A stretch of DNA of 8,641 nt from Thiotrichaceae bacterium UBA7359 (GCA_905182825.1 CAJJDJ010000097.1:1-8641), one strand, 5' to 3'; numbered from the stretch's first letter, positions 1 through 6,945 are shown. Notes: generated from the sequence alone by a model not told the origin. Numbers and translations: made by a program.

Positions 1-1097
1 TTGGGCAAGAAACATCCATTATCACCAACGGGGTTATCAACTTCGAGACCATAACGTAGTCCTATAATATAATCATCTTGTCCATGTCCTGGTGCTGTAT
101 GCACGGCACCAGTTCCTACTTCTAAAGTCACATGGTCGCCTAAAATAATAGGCACTACACGATCATTAAATGGATGTTGCAGCTTAAGGCCTTCAAGCTT
201 TGAACCAACACAAGTGCCTAAAACCTTATAATCATCAATGCCATAACGAGACATAACATCTTCATGTAAGCCATCAGCAAAAATCAATGCTTCATTGTTA
301 TTTGATACTAATACATATTCATATTTCGGGTTCAAAGCTACCGCTTGATTTGCTGGCAAGGTCCAGGGTGTTGTTGTCCAAATCACAATAGAAACTGATT
401 CAAACTTCCCATCGACTTCAAAAAAACTCAATAGCTTCTCTTCTTCGGTCGACCTAAATCGCACATCGATAGCGAAAGATTGTTTATCTTCATATTCAAC
501 TTCCGCCTCAGCTAATGCTGAACCGCAGTCGGTACACCAATGTACTGGTTTAACACCTTTATGTAGATGTCCTGCATCAATTATCTTTCCCAACGAACGA
601 ATAATATTTGCTTCAGTTTTGAAATCCATCGTCAGATAAGGATTTTCCCAATCCCCCAGGATACCTAATCGAATAAAGTCTTTGCGTTGATTATTAACCT
701 GCTTGAATGCATATTCACGACACGCATCACGAAAGTCATCAGGTTCTATTTTTATACCTGCCTTACCGATCTTTTTTTCGACCTGCAATTCAATTGGCAA
801 ACCATGACAATCCCAACCGGGGACATACGGCGCATCCAAACCATTTAAACTTTGTGATTTAATGATGATGTCTTTAAGAATCTTATTAACGGCATGACCA
901 ATATGTATATCACCATTGGCATAAGGAGGGCCATCATGCAAAATAAATTTTCTGGCGCCTTCTTTGCTTTTGCGTATTTTTCCATACAGGTCGTTTTCTT
1001 GCCATCTCTTCAACATCTCAGGTTCGCGATGGGCAAGATTCGCTTTCATAGGAAACGTGGTTTTAGGTAAATTAAGTGTGTCTTTATAATTCGTCAT
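1..1097 (-). CDS. ileS: Isoleucyl-tRNA synthetase, N-terminal 365 codons (cut by window edge)
   Basis: Cytoplasmic class I aminoacyl-tRNA synthetase that charges tRNA-Ile with isoleucine and edits misactivated valine. Translating the minus strand from the ATG at 1095–1097 gives an unbroken reading frame to the left edge. Visible are DGPPYANGDIHIGH at residues 55–68 (the HIGH nucleotide-binding signature of the Rossmann catalytic domain), WDCHGLPIE near 95–103, and two editing (CP1) domain motifs: the threonine-rich WTTTPWTLPANQAV, and GTGAVHTAPGHGQDDY just before the edge. Family members are about 930–940 residues, so the KMSKS loop, anticodon-binding domain and zinc-binding tail lie outside the window. 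It follows ribF by 15 bases, with a weak GAG ribosome-binding element, so it is probably co-transcribed with ribF. The ribF–ileS order is the usual gammaproteobacterial one, normally followed by lspA. No defect is seen in the part present. Confidence 0.97.
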   Translation of the reverse strand, partial: MTNYKDTLNLPKTTFPMKANLAHREPEMLKRWQENDLYGKIRKSKEGARKFILHDGPPYANGDIHIGHAVNKILKDIIIKSQSLNGLDAPYVPGWDCHGLPIELQVEKKIGKAGIKIEPDDFRDACREYAFKQVNNQRKDFIRLGILGDWENPYLTMDFKTEANIIRSLGKIIDAGHLHKGVKPVHWCTDCGSALAEAEVEYEDKQSFAIDVRFRSTEEEKLLSFFEVDGKFESVSIVIWTTTPWTLPANQAVALNPKYEYVLVSNNNEALIFADGLHEDVMSRYGIDDYKVLGTCVGSKLEGLKLQHPFNDRVVPIILGDHVTLEVGTGAVHTAPGHGQDDYIIGLRYGLEVDNPVGDNGCFLP

Positions 1098-1112
1098 TGC
1101 TCAATATATTCT

Positions 1113-2051
1113 TTATCGTTTCATGTATTTTTTTAAACTGATTCTAGTATCTTCAATATCTTTTTTTATTTGTTTTATCAATTCTTCTTCCGAGATAAAA
1201 TCACTATCTCCACGTATTTTTTCAAGCAATTCAACCTGCAAATGTCGACCATATAGATCATTTTTATAATCTAAAATATGCACTTCAAGTATGTCATGCT
1301 TGCCTTTAAATACAGGCCTTGAACCTACATAGATAATTGCATCTAAGGATCTATTTTCAACCCCATGAACACGACCAGAGAATATACCGACTACTGGTGA
1401 GAAGTACCGATGTAATTCTATGTTTGCTGTTGCAAACCCAAGTGTCCTTCCGCGTTTATTCCCGTGAACGACACGCCCACTGATCATATAAGGCCTTCCA
1501 AGTAATTCGCTCGCTTTATCCATTTCACCATTCGCCAATGCCTCACGAATCAAGGTGCTGCTCACTCGTTCTCTTTCGCAGTTTAGAGTATTCGTCGTCT
1601 CCACCTTAAATCCCTTTTCACCAGCCACATTAACCAAGTAATTATAATCACCTAGTCGGTTTTTACCAAAGTGGAAATCATCACCGATAATCAATTCTTT
1701 AACCGCCAATGCCTTTAACAAAATATCATCAACAAACTGTTCAGCAGATAGATTAGCAAATTGTTGATCAAACCTAAGACAGACCACTCTGTCAATATCA
1801 TGTCGAGAAAACTGCTGAATTTTTTCACGTAAGCGTGTCAACCGTGACGGTGCTTTTCCTGGAGAAAAGAATTCAATAGGCTGTGGTTCAAATATTACGA
1901 CTGTTGATATTAAACTCGTTTCTCTTGCAGTTTTTTTTAATTGCTCCAAAACTTTTTGATGGCCTAGATGAACACCATCAAAATTTCCAATCGTAGCAAC
2001 GCAATCTTTTCTTTGTCGCTTCAAATTATGAAGTCCGCGAATGTATTCCAT
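1113..2051 (-). CDS. ribF: Bifunctional riboflavin kinase / FAD synthetase
   Basis: Converts riboflavin to FMN (C-terminal kinase domain) and FMN to FAD (N-terminal adenylyltransferase domain) in the cytoplasm. The 312-residue length is normal. FAD synthetase motifs are intact: GNFDGVHLGH at 22–31, GDDFHFGKNRLGD at 123–135 and VSSTLIREALANG at 163–175. The kinase domain starts near 186 and has GRVVHGNKRGRTLGFATANI at 192–211 and LEVHILD at 255–261, whose Glu256 matches the catalytic base position. Two kinase signatures differ from the common form: the usual PTAN is ATAN (Ala207), and the usual NxGxRPT is YVGSRPV (241–247). The Thr and Asn expected to contact Mg-ATP are kept, so activity is likely but deserves testing. 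The ATG start follows murJ by 29 bases with only a weak AAAGA upstream. A promoter overlapping the murJ stop may drive ribF–ileS. Confidence 0.96.
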   Translation of the reverse strand: MEYIRGLHNLKRQRKDCVATIGNFDGVHLGHQKVLEQLKKTARETSLISTVVIFEPQPIEFFSPGKAPSRLTRLREKIQQFSRHDIDRVVCLRFDQQFANLSAEQFVDDILLKALAVKELIIGDDFHFGKNRLGDYNYLVNVAGEKGFKVETTNTLNCERERVSSTLIREALANGEMDKASELLGRPYMISGRVVHGNKRGRTLGFATANIELHRYFSPVVGIFSGRVHGVENRSLDAIIYVGSRPVFKGKHDILEVHILDYKNDLYGRHLQVELLEKIRGDSDFISEEELIKQIKKDIEDTRISLKKYMKR

Positions 2052-2070
2052 TAATCTTTAAATTTCGTAA

Positions 2071-2098
2071 ATTATACCGCTCAGTACTGCATTGTCAT
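2071..2098 (-). promoter_or_regulatory. Candidate sigma70 promoter for ribF–ileS
   Basis: Read on the minus strand, ATGACA (2098–2093, 5 of 6 to TTGACA) is followed after 16 bases by a perfect TATAAT (2076–2071). The predicted start is near 2064, giving a leader of only about 12 bases before the ribF ATG. The -35 element lies inside the last codons of murJ. It would let ribF–ileS be expressed independently of murJ. Inferred from consensus match only. Confidence 0.5.
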
Positions 2099-3613
2099 TT
2101 TCTGCCAGCGAACACCAGTAACCCAGAGAACAGAAATATAGCAACTCGCCCCAACCAGTATTCCTAAGGTCAGTTGACCTATCCGCTGTATCATATTCCA
2201 GGCAAACCATTCTTCTGCCCCTGCTACAAAATAATGAATCAAACAAGCCATGCTACTGACCGAGACAATAATCTGTAGACTAAATTTGAACCAGCCTGGT
2301 TTTGGACGATAAACACCCTCTTTTCTTAATAAACAATATAACAAGATAGCCTGCAAAATAGCAGACATCGATGTTGCTAATGCTAGACCAACATGTGCAA
2401 ATGGCCCAACTAGAAGGAAATTAAATCCTATGTTTGCTATCATAGCAAATGCGCCAATCTTCACTGGTGTTAGTGTATTTTGCCTAGAAAAAAATCCCGT
2501 CACAAAGACTTTAATCAAAATAAATGCCGGCAGGCCGAGTGAATAAGCCAACAAACTTTTCCCTGTCATGATGGCGGAATAGGTTGTAAATTCACCATAT
2601 TGAAATAAAGTTGCCAATATAGGAATCGCAAGCACGGCGAGACCTATCGCCGCAGGAACGGCAATCACAAACACCCAGCGCAACGCCCAATCCATCATGC
2701 TAGAGAATTTCTCCGTTTCATTTTTTGCATGTTCGCCAGATAAATTAGGTAATAAGACTGTCGCTAAAGCGATTCCAAAAACACCGAGAGGAAATTCAAT
2801 CATTCGGTCCGAAAAATACAACCAGGAAATACTGCCGTCTACCAAATTAGATGCAAAAATGGTGTCTACCAATAAGTTAATTTGTACAATTGATACTGCA
2901 AACAAAGTTGGCAGCATCAACTTCAAGATTCGATTAATACCTTCCTTATCTCTTTTTAATCCTGGTCGAGGAAATAAATTAAGCCGCATCAAAAAGGGAA
3001 ATTGAAATAATAGCTGAGCAACACCCGCAAATAGAACACCCCATGCCAATGCTTTTATTGGCACATCCATTTTTGGCGCTAACCAAATTGCACAACCAAT
3101 CAAAGAAAGATTGAGTAAAACAGGCGTAAAAGCAGGAATCGCAAATTGTTTATAGGTATTTAGAATGCTGGTCGCAAAAGCTGTCAATGAAATAAACAGA
3201 ATGTATGGGAACGTGACTCTCAACATATCAGTAGCAATGACATGTTTAGTATCTTCAAAACCTGGAGCAAACACGGTAATGATTAAAGGTGCGGCAAACA
3301 CACCCAATAACATCACCACAAATAAAACTAGGCCAAGAGTCGCAGAAGTTTGATCCACCAAAGCTTTAACAGAATTACCATCGCGTTGCTCTTTATATTC
3401 AGCCAGCACAGGAATAAATGCTTGTGAAAAACCACCCTCGGCAAATAAACGTCGTAAGAAATTAGGAATACGAAAAGCCACAATAAAAACATCTAGCCCA
3501 ACCCCAGCACCAAACAAACGTGCAATAACAACATCCCGTATTAAACCAAAAACACGTGAGACAGTGGTCATCGCTCCAACTATGAAGGTGGATTTCAACA
3601 TTTTGCGGCTCAT
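2081..3613 (-). CDS. murJ: Lipid II flippase MurJ (MviN), MOP superfamily
   Basis: Inner-membrane protein that flips lipid-linked peptidoglycan precursor (lipid II) to the periplasmic face. At 510 residues it is essentially the length of E. coli MurJ (511) and aligns with it end to end by eye. Many hydrophobic segments are visible, consistent with the family's 14 transmembrane helices. Residues known to be essential in E. coli are kept: Arg20 and Arg26 (SRVFGLIRD), Asp41, Arg54 (PNFLRRLFAEGGFSQAF) and Arg270 (SDRMIEFPLGVFG), matching E. coli R18, R24, D39, R52 and R270. The ATG at 3611–3613 is chosen because it has a GATGAG element about 10 bases upstream; Met5 (MLKS) is a possible alternative. 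It is divergent from rpsT and lies upstream of ribF, the standard arrangement. No truncation or frameshift is visible. Confidence 0.96.
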   Translation of the reverse strand: MSRKMLKSTFIVGAMTTVSRVFGLIRDVVIARLFGAGVGLDVFIVAFRIPNFLRRLFAEGGFSQAFIPVLAEYKEQRDGNSVKALVDQTSATLGLVLFVVMLLGVFAAPLIITVFAPGFEDTKHVIATDMLRVTFPYILFISLTAFATSILNTYKQFAIPAFTPVLLNLSLIGCAIWLAPKMDVPIKALAWGVLFAGVAQLLFQFPFLMRLNLFPRPGLKRDKEGINRILKLMLPTLFAVSIVQINLLVDTIFASNLVDGSISWLYFSDRMIEFPLGVFGIALATVLLPNLSGEHAKNETEKFSSMMDWALRWVFVIAVPAAIGLAVLAIPILATLFQYGEFTTYSAIMTGKSLLAYSLGLPAFILIKVFVTGFFSRQNTLTPVKIGAFAMIANIGFNFLLVGPFAHVGLALATSMSAILQAILLYCLLRKEGVYRPKPGWFKFSLQIIVSVSSMACLIHYFVAGAEEWFAWNMIQRIGQLTLGILVGASCYISVLWVTGVRWQKMTMQY

Positions 3614-3671
3614 TTGAGTATTCTCATCATCAATATCAATATTAAAAAAATAGGCTATCTAGTTGTTTTTT

Positions 3672-3677
3672 ATTCTA
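3672..3677 (-). promoter_or_regulatory. Possible -10 element for murJ
   Basis: TAGAAT on the minus strand (5 of 6 to TATAAT), about 60 bases upstream of the murJ ATG. No good -35 hexamer sits 16–18 bases upstream; that position falls in the 3689–3717 dyad, which would fit a regulator-dependent promoter. Weak evidence. Confidence 0.22.
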
Positions 3678-3688
3678 ATTAAATTAAT

Positions 3689-3717
3689 TTCAGAAAGGAT
3701 ATCATATCCTGACTGAA
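3689..3717. repeat. 29-bp near-perfect inverted repeat (operator-like) between murJ and rpsT
   Basis: Symmetric about C3703. The inner arms AGGATAT (3696–3702) and ATATCCT (3704–3710) are perfect. After a two-base mismatch on each side, the outer arms TTCAG (3689–3693) and CTGAA (3713–3717) are also perfect, so 12 of 14 pairs match. It ends 3 bases before the rpsT -35 hexamer and covers the expected -35 region of murJ. The two genes diverge, so a transcription terminator is not expected here and no U-tract follows. It looks like a binding site for a dimeric regulator, but none is identified. Confidence 0.55.
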
Positions 3718-3720
3718 GCA

Positions 3721-3749
3721 TTGACAAATTGCCTCAATATCCGCATGAT
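3721..3749 (+). promoter_or_regulatory. Sigma70-type promoter of rpsT
   Basis: A perfect TTGACA (3721–3726) and CATGAT (3744–3749, 4 of 6) are spaced by exactly 17 bases. The following bases GACGCGCC form a GC-rich discriminator, typical of stringently controlled ribosomal promoters. Predicted start near 3756, giving a leader of about 30 bases. Confidence 0.6.
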
Positions 3750-3772
3750 GACGCGCCTTTAGAGAATGAATC

Positions 3773-3777
3773 AGGAG
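3773..3777 (+). promoter_or_regulatory. Ribosome binding site of rpsT (fixes the GTG start)
   Basis: AGGAG, 8 bases before the GTG at 3786. It supports this non-ATG start, which gives the conserved mature N-terminus ANIASAKKRARQ. Confidence 0.75.
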
Positions 3778-3785
3778 TTTGAAGA

Positions 3786-4046
3786 GTGGCCAATATTGCA
3801 TCTGCAAAAAAACGTGCGCGTCAGAGTGAAAAACTGCGTCTGCACAATGCGAGTCATCGTTCTATGTTACGTACCCAAATAAAGAGAGTCGTCATCGCAA
3901 TCGAATCAAAAAACAAGGAAGCAGCTCAAACGGCTTATCAAACGGCTGTACCTGTGATCGATGCGATGGTTTCAAAAGGTATCATTCATAAAAACAAAGC
4001 TGCTAGACATAAATCACGTTTGAATAGCCATCTGAGAGCACTTTAA
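3786..4046 (+). CDS. rpsT: 30S ribosomal protein S20
   Basis: Primary 16S rRNA-binding protein of the small subunit. The 86 residues match the family length (87 in E. coli) and begin with the hallmark MANIASAKKRARQSEKLR, followed by the basic helical body with KGIIHKNKAARHKSRLN (residues 64–80). Translation starts at GTG, not ATG. E. coli rpsT also uses a non-AUG start (UUG), and S20 represses its own translation there, so similar autoregulation is plausible here. It is a single-gene unit, divergent from murJ and convergent with proB, with its own strong promoter. The 70-base gap to proB shows no clear plus-strand intrinsic terminator. Confidence 0.97.
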   Translation: MANIASAKKRARQSEKLRLHNASHRSMLRTQIKRVVIAIESKNKEAAQTAYQTAVPVIDAMVSKGIIHKNKAARHKSRLNSHLRAL

Positions 4047-4089
4047 GACACAATTTTTCATTATTTGATAGCAGTTTTTATTTAAAGCT

Positions 4090-4124
4090 AAAATATGCTC
4101 TGTTAACAATATACCATTAGAGCA
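4090..4124 (-). terminator. Weak candidate terminator after proB
   Basis: On the minus strand TGCTCT (4124–4119, overlapping the proB stop codon) can pair with AGAGCA (4101–4096) across a 17-base loop and is followed by TATTTT. The 6-bp stem, long loop and short U-run make this a poor intrinsic terminator, but it is the best candidate in the rpsT–proB gap. Confidence 0.25.
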
Positions 4125-5241
4125 GAATTAAATTGTCACGATGTATTAGCTCATCTTCATCAAGTTGACCTAATAACTTTTCGATTTCTTTATTAGATTT
4201 GCCCATGATTAATCTAACCTGTGCGGAATCATGATTCGTTAACCCTCGGGCTATTTCATTACCCGAACTATCAATACAAGAAATTATTTCTCCTCGCTTA
4301 AAATCACCACAAACAGCACTAATACCAACAGGTAACAAACTTTTCCCATTTTTTATCAAGGCAATAACAGCACCTCCATCGAGCGTGACAGTACCCTGTA
4401 AATAGGATTGATTTGCCAACCATTGTTTCCGTGCCGTTATAGGCCCTCTAGTCGTCGTCAATAATGTGCCTACATCTTCACCATTTGATATGTTAATTAA
4501 GCTGTTGTGAATGCTTCCTGATGCGATAATAGTTTGCGTTCCAGACCTCGTTGCAATTATTGCAGCTTTCAATTTAGTCCGCATACCACCCCTACCTAAA
4601 CTACCCCCATCGCCAGCATAATCTTCTAATACTTTATCGCCTGCTTTCGCTTCTTTAATTAACTTTGCTGAACTATCTAATATGGGGTTAACGGTAAATA
4701 AACCTTCTTGATCTGTTAATAAAACAAGTAAGTCTGCCTCAACTAAATTTGCCACTAACGCTGCCAAAGTATCGTTATCTCCCATTCGAATTTCATCAGT
4801 TGCGACCGTATCATTTTCATTTACTATTGGTGCAACACCTAATTTAAGCAGGGTTATCAAAGTTGTGCGTGCATTCAAGTAGCGCGCCCGATCAGCTATA
4901 TCATCATGCGTTAATAAAATCTGTGCCGTATGTTTGCCGTATTTTTGAAAACAGACTTCATAACCTTGAATCAACCCCATCTGTCCTACCGCAGCAGCAG
5001 CTTGTAATTCATGAATGATTTTAGGTCTCGTTTTCCATCCCAACCTTGCAACACCTTCCGCTACTGCTCCAGATGAAACAATAACTATTTCAACACCTCG
5101 TACATTGAGCTCAATAATTTGCTTTACCCAATTATCGAGCAACTCATGTTTAAGACCACATCCATTATCAGTCAGTAGTGCACTGCCTATTTTCACAACC
5201 CAGCGTTTTGTCTTTTTTATTTTTTTTCTTTTTTCACTCAC
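4117..5241 (-). CDS. proB: Glutamate 5-kinase with C-terminal PUA domain
   Basis: Phosphorylates glutamate to gamma-glutamyl phosphate, the first and usually proline-inhibited step of proline synthesis, in the cytoplasm. The 374 residues are slightly longer than E. coli ProB (367). The amino-acid kinase domain shows VVKIGSALL at 15–23 (Lys17), VSSGAVAEGVARLGW at 56–69, NENDTV at 141–146, RMGDNDTLAALVA at 152–164, TDQEGLF at 176–182 and GRGGMRTKLKAA at 217–228. A PUA domain occupies about 280–360. The start is a GTG (5239–5241) that overlaps the end of obgE by 8 bases, implying translational coupling; AGGA lies 9–12 bases upstream. No other Met occurs before residue 88, so this start is well supported. 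The N-terminus is an unusual Lys/Arg-rich stretch (KRKKIKKTKR) coded by A-runs up to eight bases. The partner gene proA is not in the window. Confidence 0.95.
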   Translation of the reverse strand: MSEKRKKIKKTKRWVVKIGSALLTDNGCGLKHELLDNWVKQIIELNVRGVEIVIVSSGAVAEGVARLGWKTRPKIIHELQAAAAVGQMGLIQGYEVCFQKYGKHTAQILLTHDDIADRARYLNARTTLITLLKLGVAPIVNENDTVATDEIRMGDNDTLAALVANLVEADLLVLLTDQEGLFTVNPILDSSAKLIKEAKAGDKVLEDYAGDGGSLGRGGMRTKLKAAIIATRSGTQTIIASGSIHNSLINISNGEDVGTLLTTTRGPITARKQWLANQSYLQGTVTLDGGAVIALIKNGKSLLPVGISAVCGDFKRGEIISCIDSSGNEIARGLTNHDSAQVRLIMGKSNKEIEKLLGQLDEDELIHRDNLILL

Positions 5242-6253
5242 TTATCTTATCCTGGCTAATTATCCATTCATATATTGCATAAATTAATTTTTTACAGCCA
5301 TCTTTTGTCACTGCAGATATTACAAATATTTTATTTTCATACTTCAATTGAAGTCGTAACGCATCTATCAACTCATCGAACATTTCAGTCGGTAATACAT
5401 CAGATTTATTTAAGACTAACCAACGTTTTTTTTCAAAAAGTGCTTCATCGTAACGTTTCAATTCAGTCTCAATTGTTCTAATATCCTTAAATACTTGTTC
5501 TGAATCATTACTGGCATCTACAATATGTAATAACAAATTTGTTCTGCTTAAATGTTTTAAAAATTCTATTCCGAGTCCAGTCCCATCTGCAGCACCCTCT
5601 ATTAACCCGGGTATATCTGCAATCACAAAACTCTTTTCAATATCAACTCTGACGACCCCTAAGTTCGGATACATAGTGGTAAAAGGATAATCTGCAACCT
5701 TGGGTGTCGCAGACGATACCGCGCGAATAAAGCTCGATTTACCTGCATTAGGAATACCGAGAAGTCCAACATCAGCCAAGACTTGCAATTCTAAGCGTAA
5801 ATTTCGAGACTCTCCTATTGAACCTTTAGTCGTTTGTCTTGGAGAGCGATTAATACTACTTTTAAATCGTGCATTTCCTAATCCATGAAAACCACCTTGT
5901 GCAACGAGTAATTCTTCACTGTCATTGACTAAATCACCTATTAATTCATCGGTATCATCATCATAAATCAATGATCCTGAGGGTACTTTAATATACAGAT
6001 CATCTGATTTCTTACCGATACGATCCCGACCTGCCCCAGATTGCCCATTCTTGGCACGATACAATCGGCTATGTCGAAAATCTACCAATGTATTCAATCC
6101 TTCGTCTACTAAAAGAAAAACACTGCCACCATCGCCACCATCGCCACCATCAGGGCCGCCTTTAGGAATGAATTTTTCACGACGAAAACTGAGACAGCCA
6201 TCACCACCCTTACCGGCTTCGACTCTGATTGTTGCTTCATCAACAAATTTCAT
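5234..6253 (-). CDS. obgE: Obg family ribosome-assembly GTPase
   Basis: Essential GTPase acting in late 50S subunit assembly and linked to the (p)ppGpp stringent response in studied bacteria. The glycine-rich Obg fold covers residues 1–158 (VEAGKGGDGCLSFRREKFIP, then repeated GGD triplets at 36–43, and later GQSGAGRDRIGKK). The G domain has G1 GIPNAGKSS at 166–174, switch I DYPFTTMYPNLG at 188–199, G3 DIPGLIEGA at 213–221, G4 NKSD at 282–285 and G5 SAV at 313–315. At 339 residues it ends soon after the G domain and lacks the acidic C-terminal extension of E. coli ObgE (390). The ATG start has AAGGTGAT upstream at long spacing. It lies downstream of rplU–rpmA beyond a strong terminator, and its TGA overlaps the proB start. 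Confidence 0.96.
   Translation of the reverse strand: MKFVDEATIRVEAGKGGDGCLSFRREKFIPKGGPDGGDGGDGGSVFLLVDEGLNTLVDFRHSRLYRAKNGQSGAGRDRIGKKSDDLYIKVPSGSLIYDDDTDELIGDLVNDSEELLVAQGGFHGLGNARFKSSINRSPRQTTKGSIGESRNLRLELQVLADVGLLGIPNAGKSSFIRAVSSATPKVADYPFTTMYPNLGVVRVDIEKSFVIADIPGLIEGAADGTGLGIEFLKHLSRTNLLLHIVDASNDSEQVFKDIRTIETELKRYDEALFEKKRWLVLNKSDVLPTEMFDELIDALRLQLKYENKIFVISAVTKDGCKKLIYAIYEWIISQDKISE
6125..6151. repeat. Three perfect 9-bp tandem repeats inside obgE
   Basis: GCCACCATC on the plus strand occurs three times head to tail (6125, 6134, 6143) without a mismatch. In obgE it encodes the Gly-Gly-Asp triplets of the conserved Obg glycine-rich loop, so the protein repeat is ordinary. The identical codon choice across all copies makes the tract prone to in-frame slippage. 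Confidence 0.8.
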
Positions 6254-6303
6254 AATCTAAAACATCACCTTGATTGAATAACTGAAAAATATTTTGATAT
6301 CCC

Positions 6304-6331
6304 AAATAAAAAACCCCGCCAGAGGCGGGGT
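6304..6331 (-). terminator. Strong intrinsic terminator after rplU–rpmA
   Basis: ACCCCGCC (6313–6320) and GGCGGGGT (6324–6331) form an 8-bp GC-rich stem with a 3-base loop. On the minus strand the stem is followed by a U-tract reading TTTTTATTT. It lies 25 bases after the rpmA stop and 60 bases before obgE, ending most rplU–rpmA transcripts and partly or fully separating obgE–proB from the ribosomal genes. Confidence 0.9.
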
Positions 6332-6356
6332 CTTTTATTAACAAACCTAATTAGAC

Positions 6357-6614
6357 CTAGGCCGCAACTACATCTACAAATGTGCGATTTTTAGGTCCTC
6401 GCTGATTAAACTCAACTTTACCTTCTGCCACTGCAAATATCGTATGGTCATGTCCCAGACCTACGTTTAACCCTGGATGATATTTAGTACCTCGTTGACG
6501 AATAATTATATTACCAGCATCAACCCGCTCACCACCAAATTTTTTGACACCTAAACGCTTGGATTGTGAATCACGTCCATTTCTAGTACTACCGCCTGCT
6601 TTTTTATGAGCCAT
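6357..6614 (-). CDS. rpmA: 50S ribosomal protein L27
   Basis: Large-subunit protein whose N-terminal tail reaches the peptidyl-transferase centre and helps place tRNA. The 85 residues are full family length. The start MAHKKAGGSTRNGRDSQSKR is the typical proteobacterial uncleaved N-terminus, followed by LGVKKFGGERVDAGNIIIRQ and RGTKYHPGLNVGLGHDHTIF. The ATG at 6612–6614 has GGAG seven bases upstream. It follows rplU by 16 bases, the near-universal L21–L27 pairing, and is followed by an intrinsic terminator. Nothing unusual. Confidence 0.98.
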   Translation of the reverse strand: MAHKKAGGSTRNGRDSQSKRLGVKKFGGERVDAGNIIIRQRGTKYHPGLNVGLGHDHTIFAVAEGKVEFNQRGPKNRTFVDVVAA

Positions 6615-6630
6615 TATTACACTCCAATTG

Positions 6631-6945
6631 TTAGCTTGCTGCTATTTCGGTTATTGAGAGTTCAGTATAGGCTTGGCGATGTCCCATCTGTTTACGATGG
6701 TGCTTTCGACGTCGAAACTTTATTATCTTTATCTTAGGACCTCGACCATGACTCTCTACTTTAGCACTTACCTTGGCACCTTTTATCAATGGTGTCCCGA
6801 CAGTAACGTTTTCGCCATCCACAAGCATTAACACATCATCAATACTTATATCTTTGCCTGCTTCAGCATCAATCTTTTCGACTTTGAGCTTATCGCCCTT
6901 CTCTACCTTATACTGTTTGCCACCGGATTTAATTACCGCGTACAT
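6631..6945 (-). CDS. rplU: 50S ribosomal protein L21
   Basis: Large-subunit protein that binds 23S rRNA. The 104 residues match the family (about 103). Recognisable parts are MYAVIKSGGKQYKVEKGDKL at the start and the basic rRNA-binding segment IKIIKFRRRKHHRKQMGHRQ near 73–92, ending TELSITEIAAS. The ATG at 6943–6945 has GGAG seven bases upstream. It is the first gene of the rplU–rpmA unit, driven by the strong promoter at 6996–7024, and is divergent from ispB, as in E. coli and Pseudomonas. Confidence 0.98.
   Translation of the reverse strand: MYAVIKSGGKQYKVEKGDKLKVEKIDAEAGKDISIDDVLMLVDGENVTVGTPLIKGAKVSAKVESHGRGPKIKIIKFRRRKHHRKQMGHRQAYTELSITEIAAS

Noticed and set aside
2697..3005. 102-codon plus-strand ORF inside murJ
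   Set aside because: It lies antisense to a fully conserved MurJ reading frame, has no ribosome-binding site, and its protein resembles no family; it is a shadow.
5015..5287. 90-codon plus-strand ORF across the obgE/proB junction
   Set aside because: It is antisense to ProB and Obg coding sequence; the hydrophobic, Phe-rich tail comes from reading the proB A-runs in reverse.
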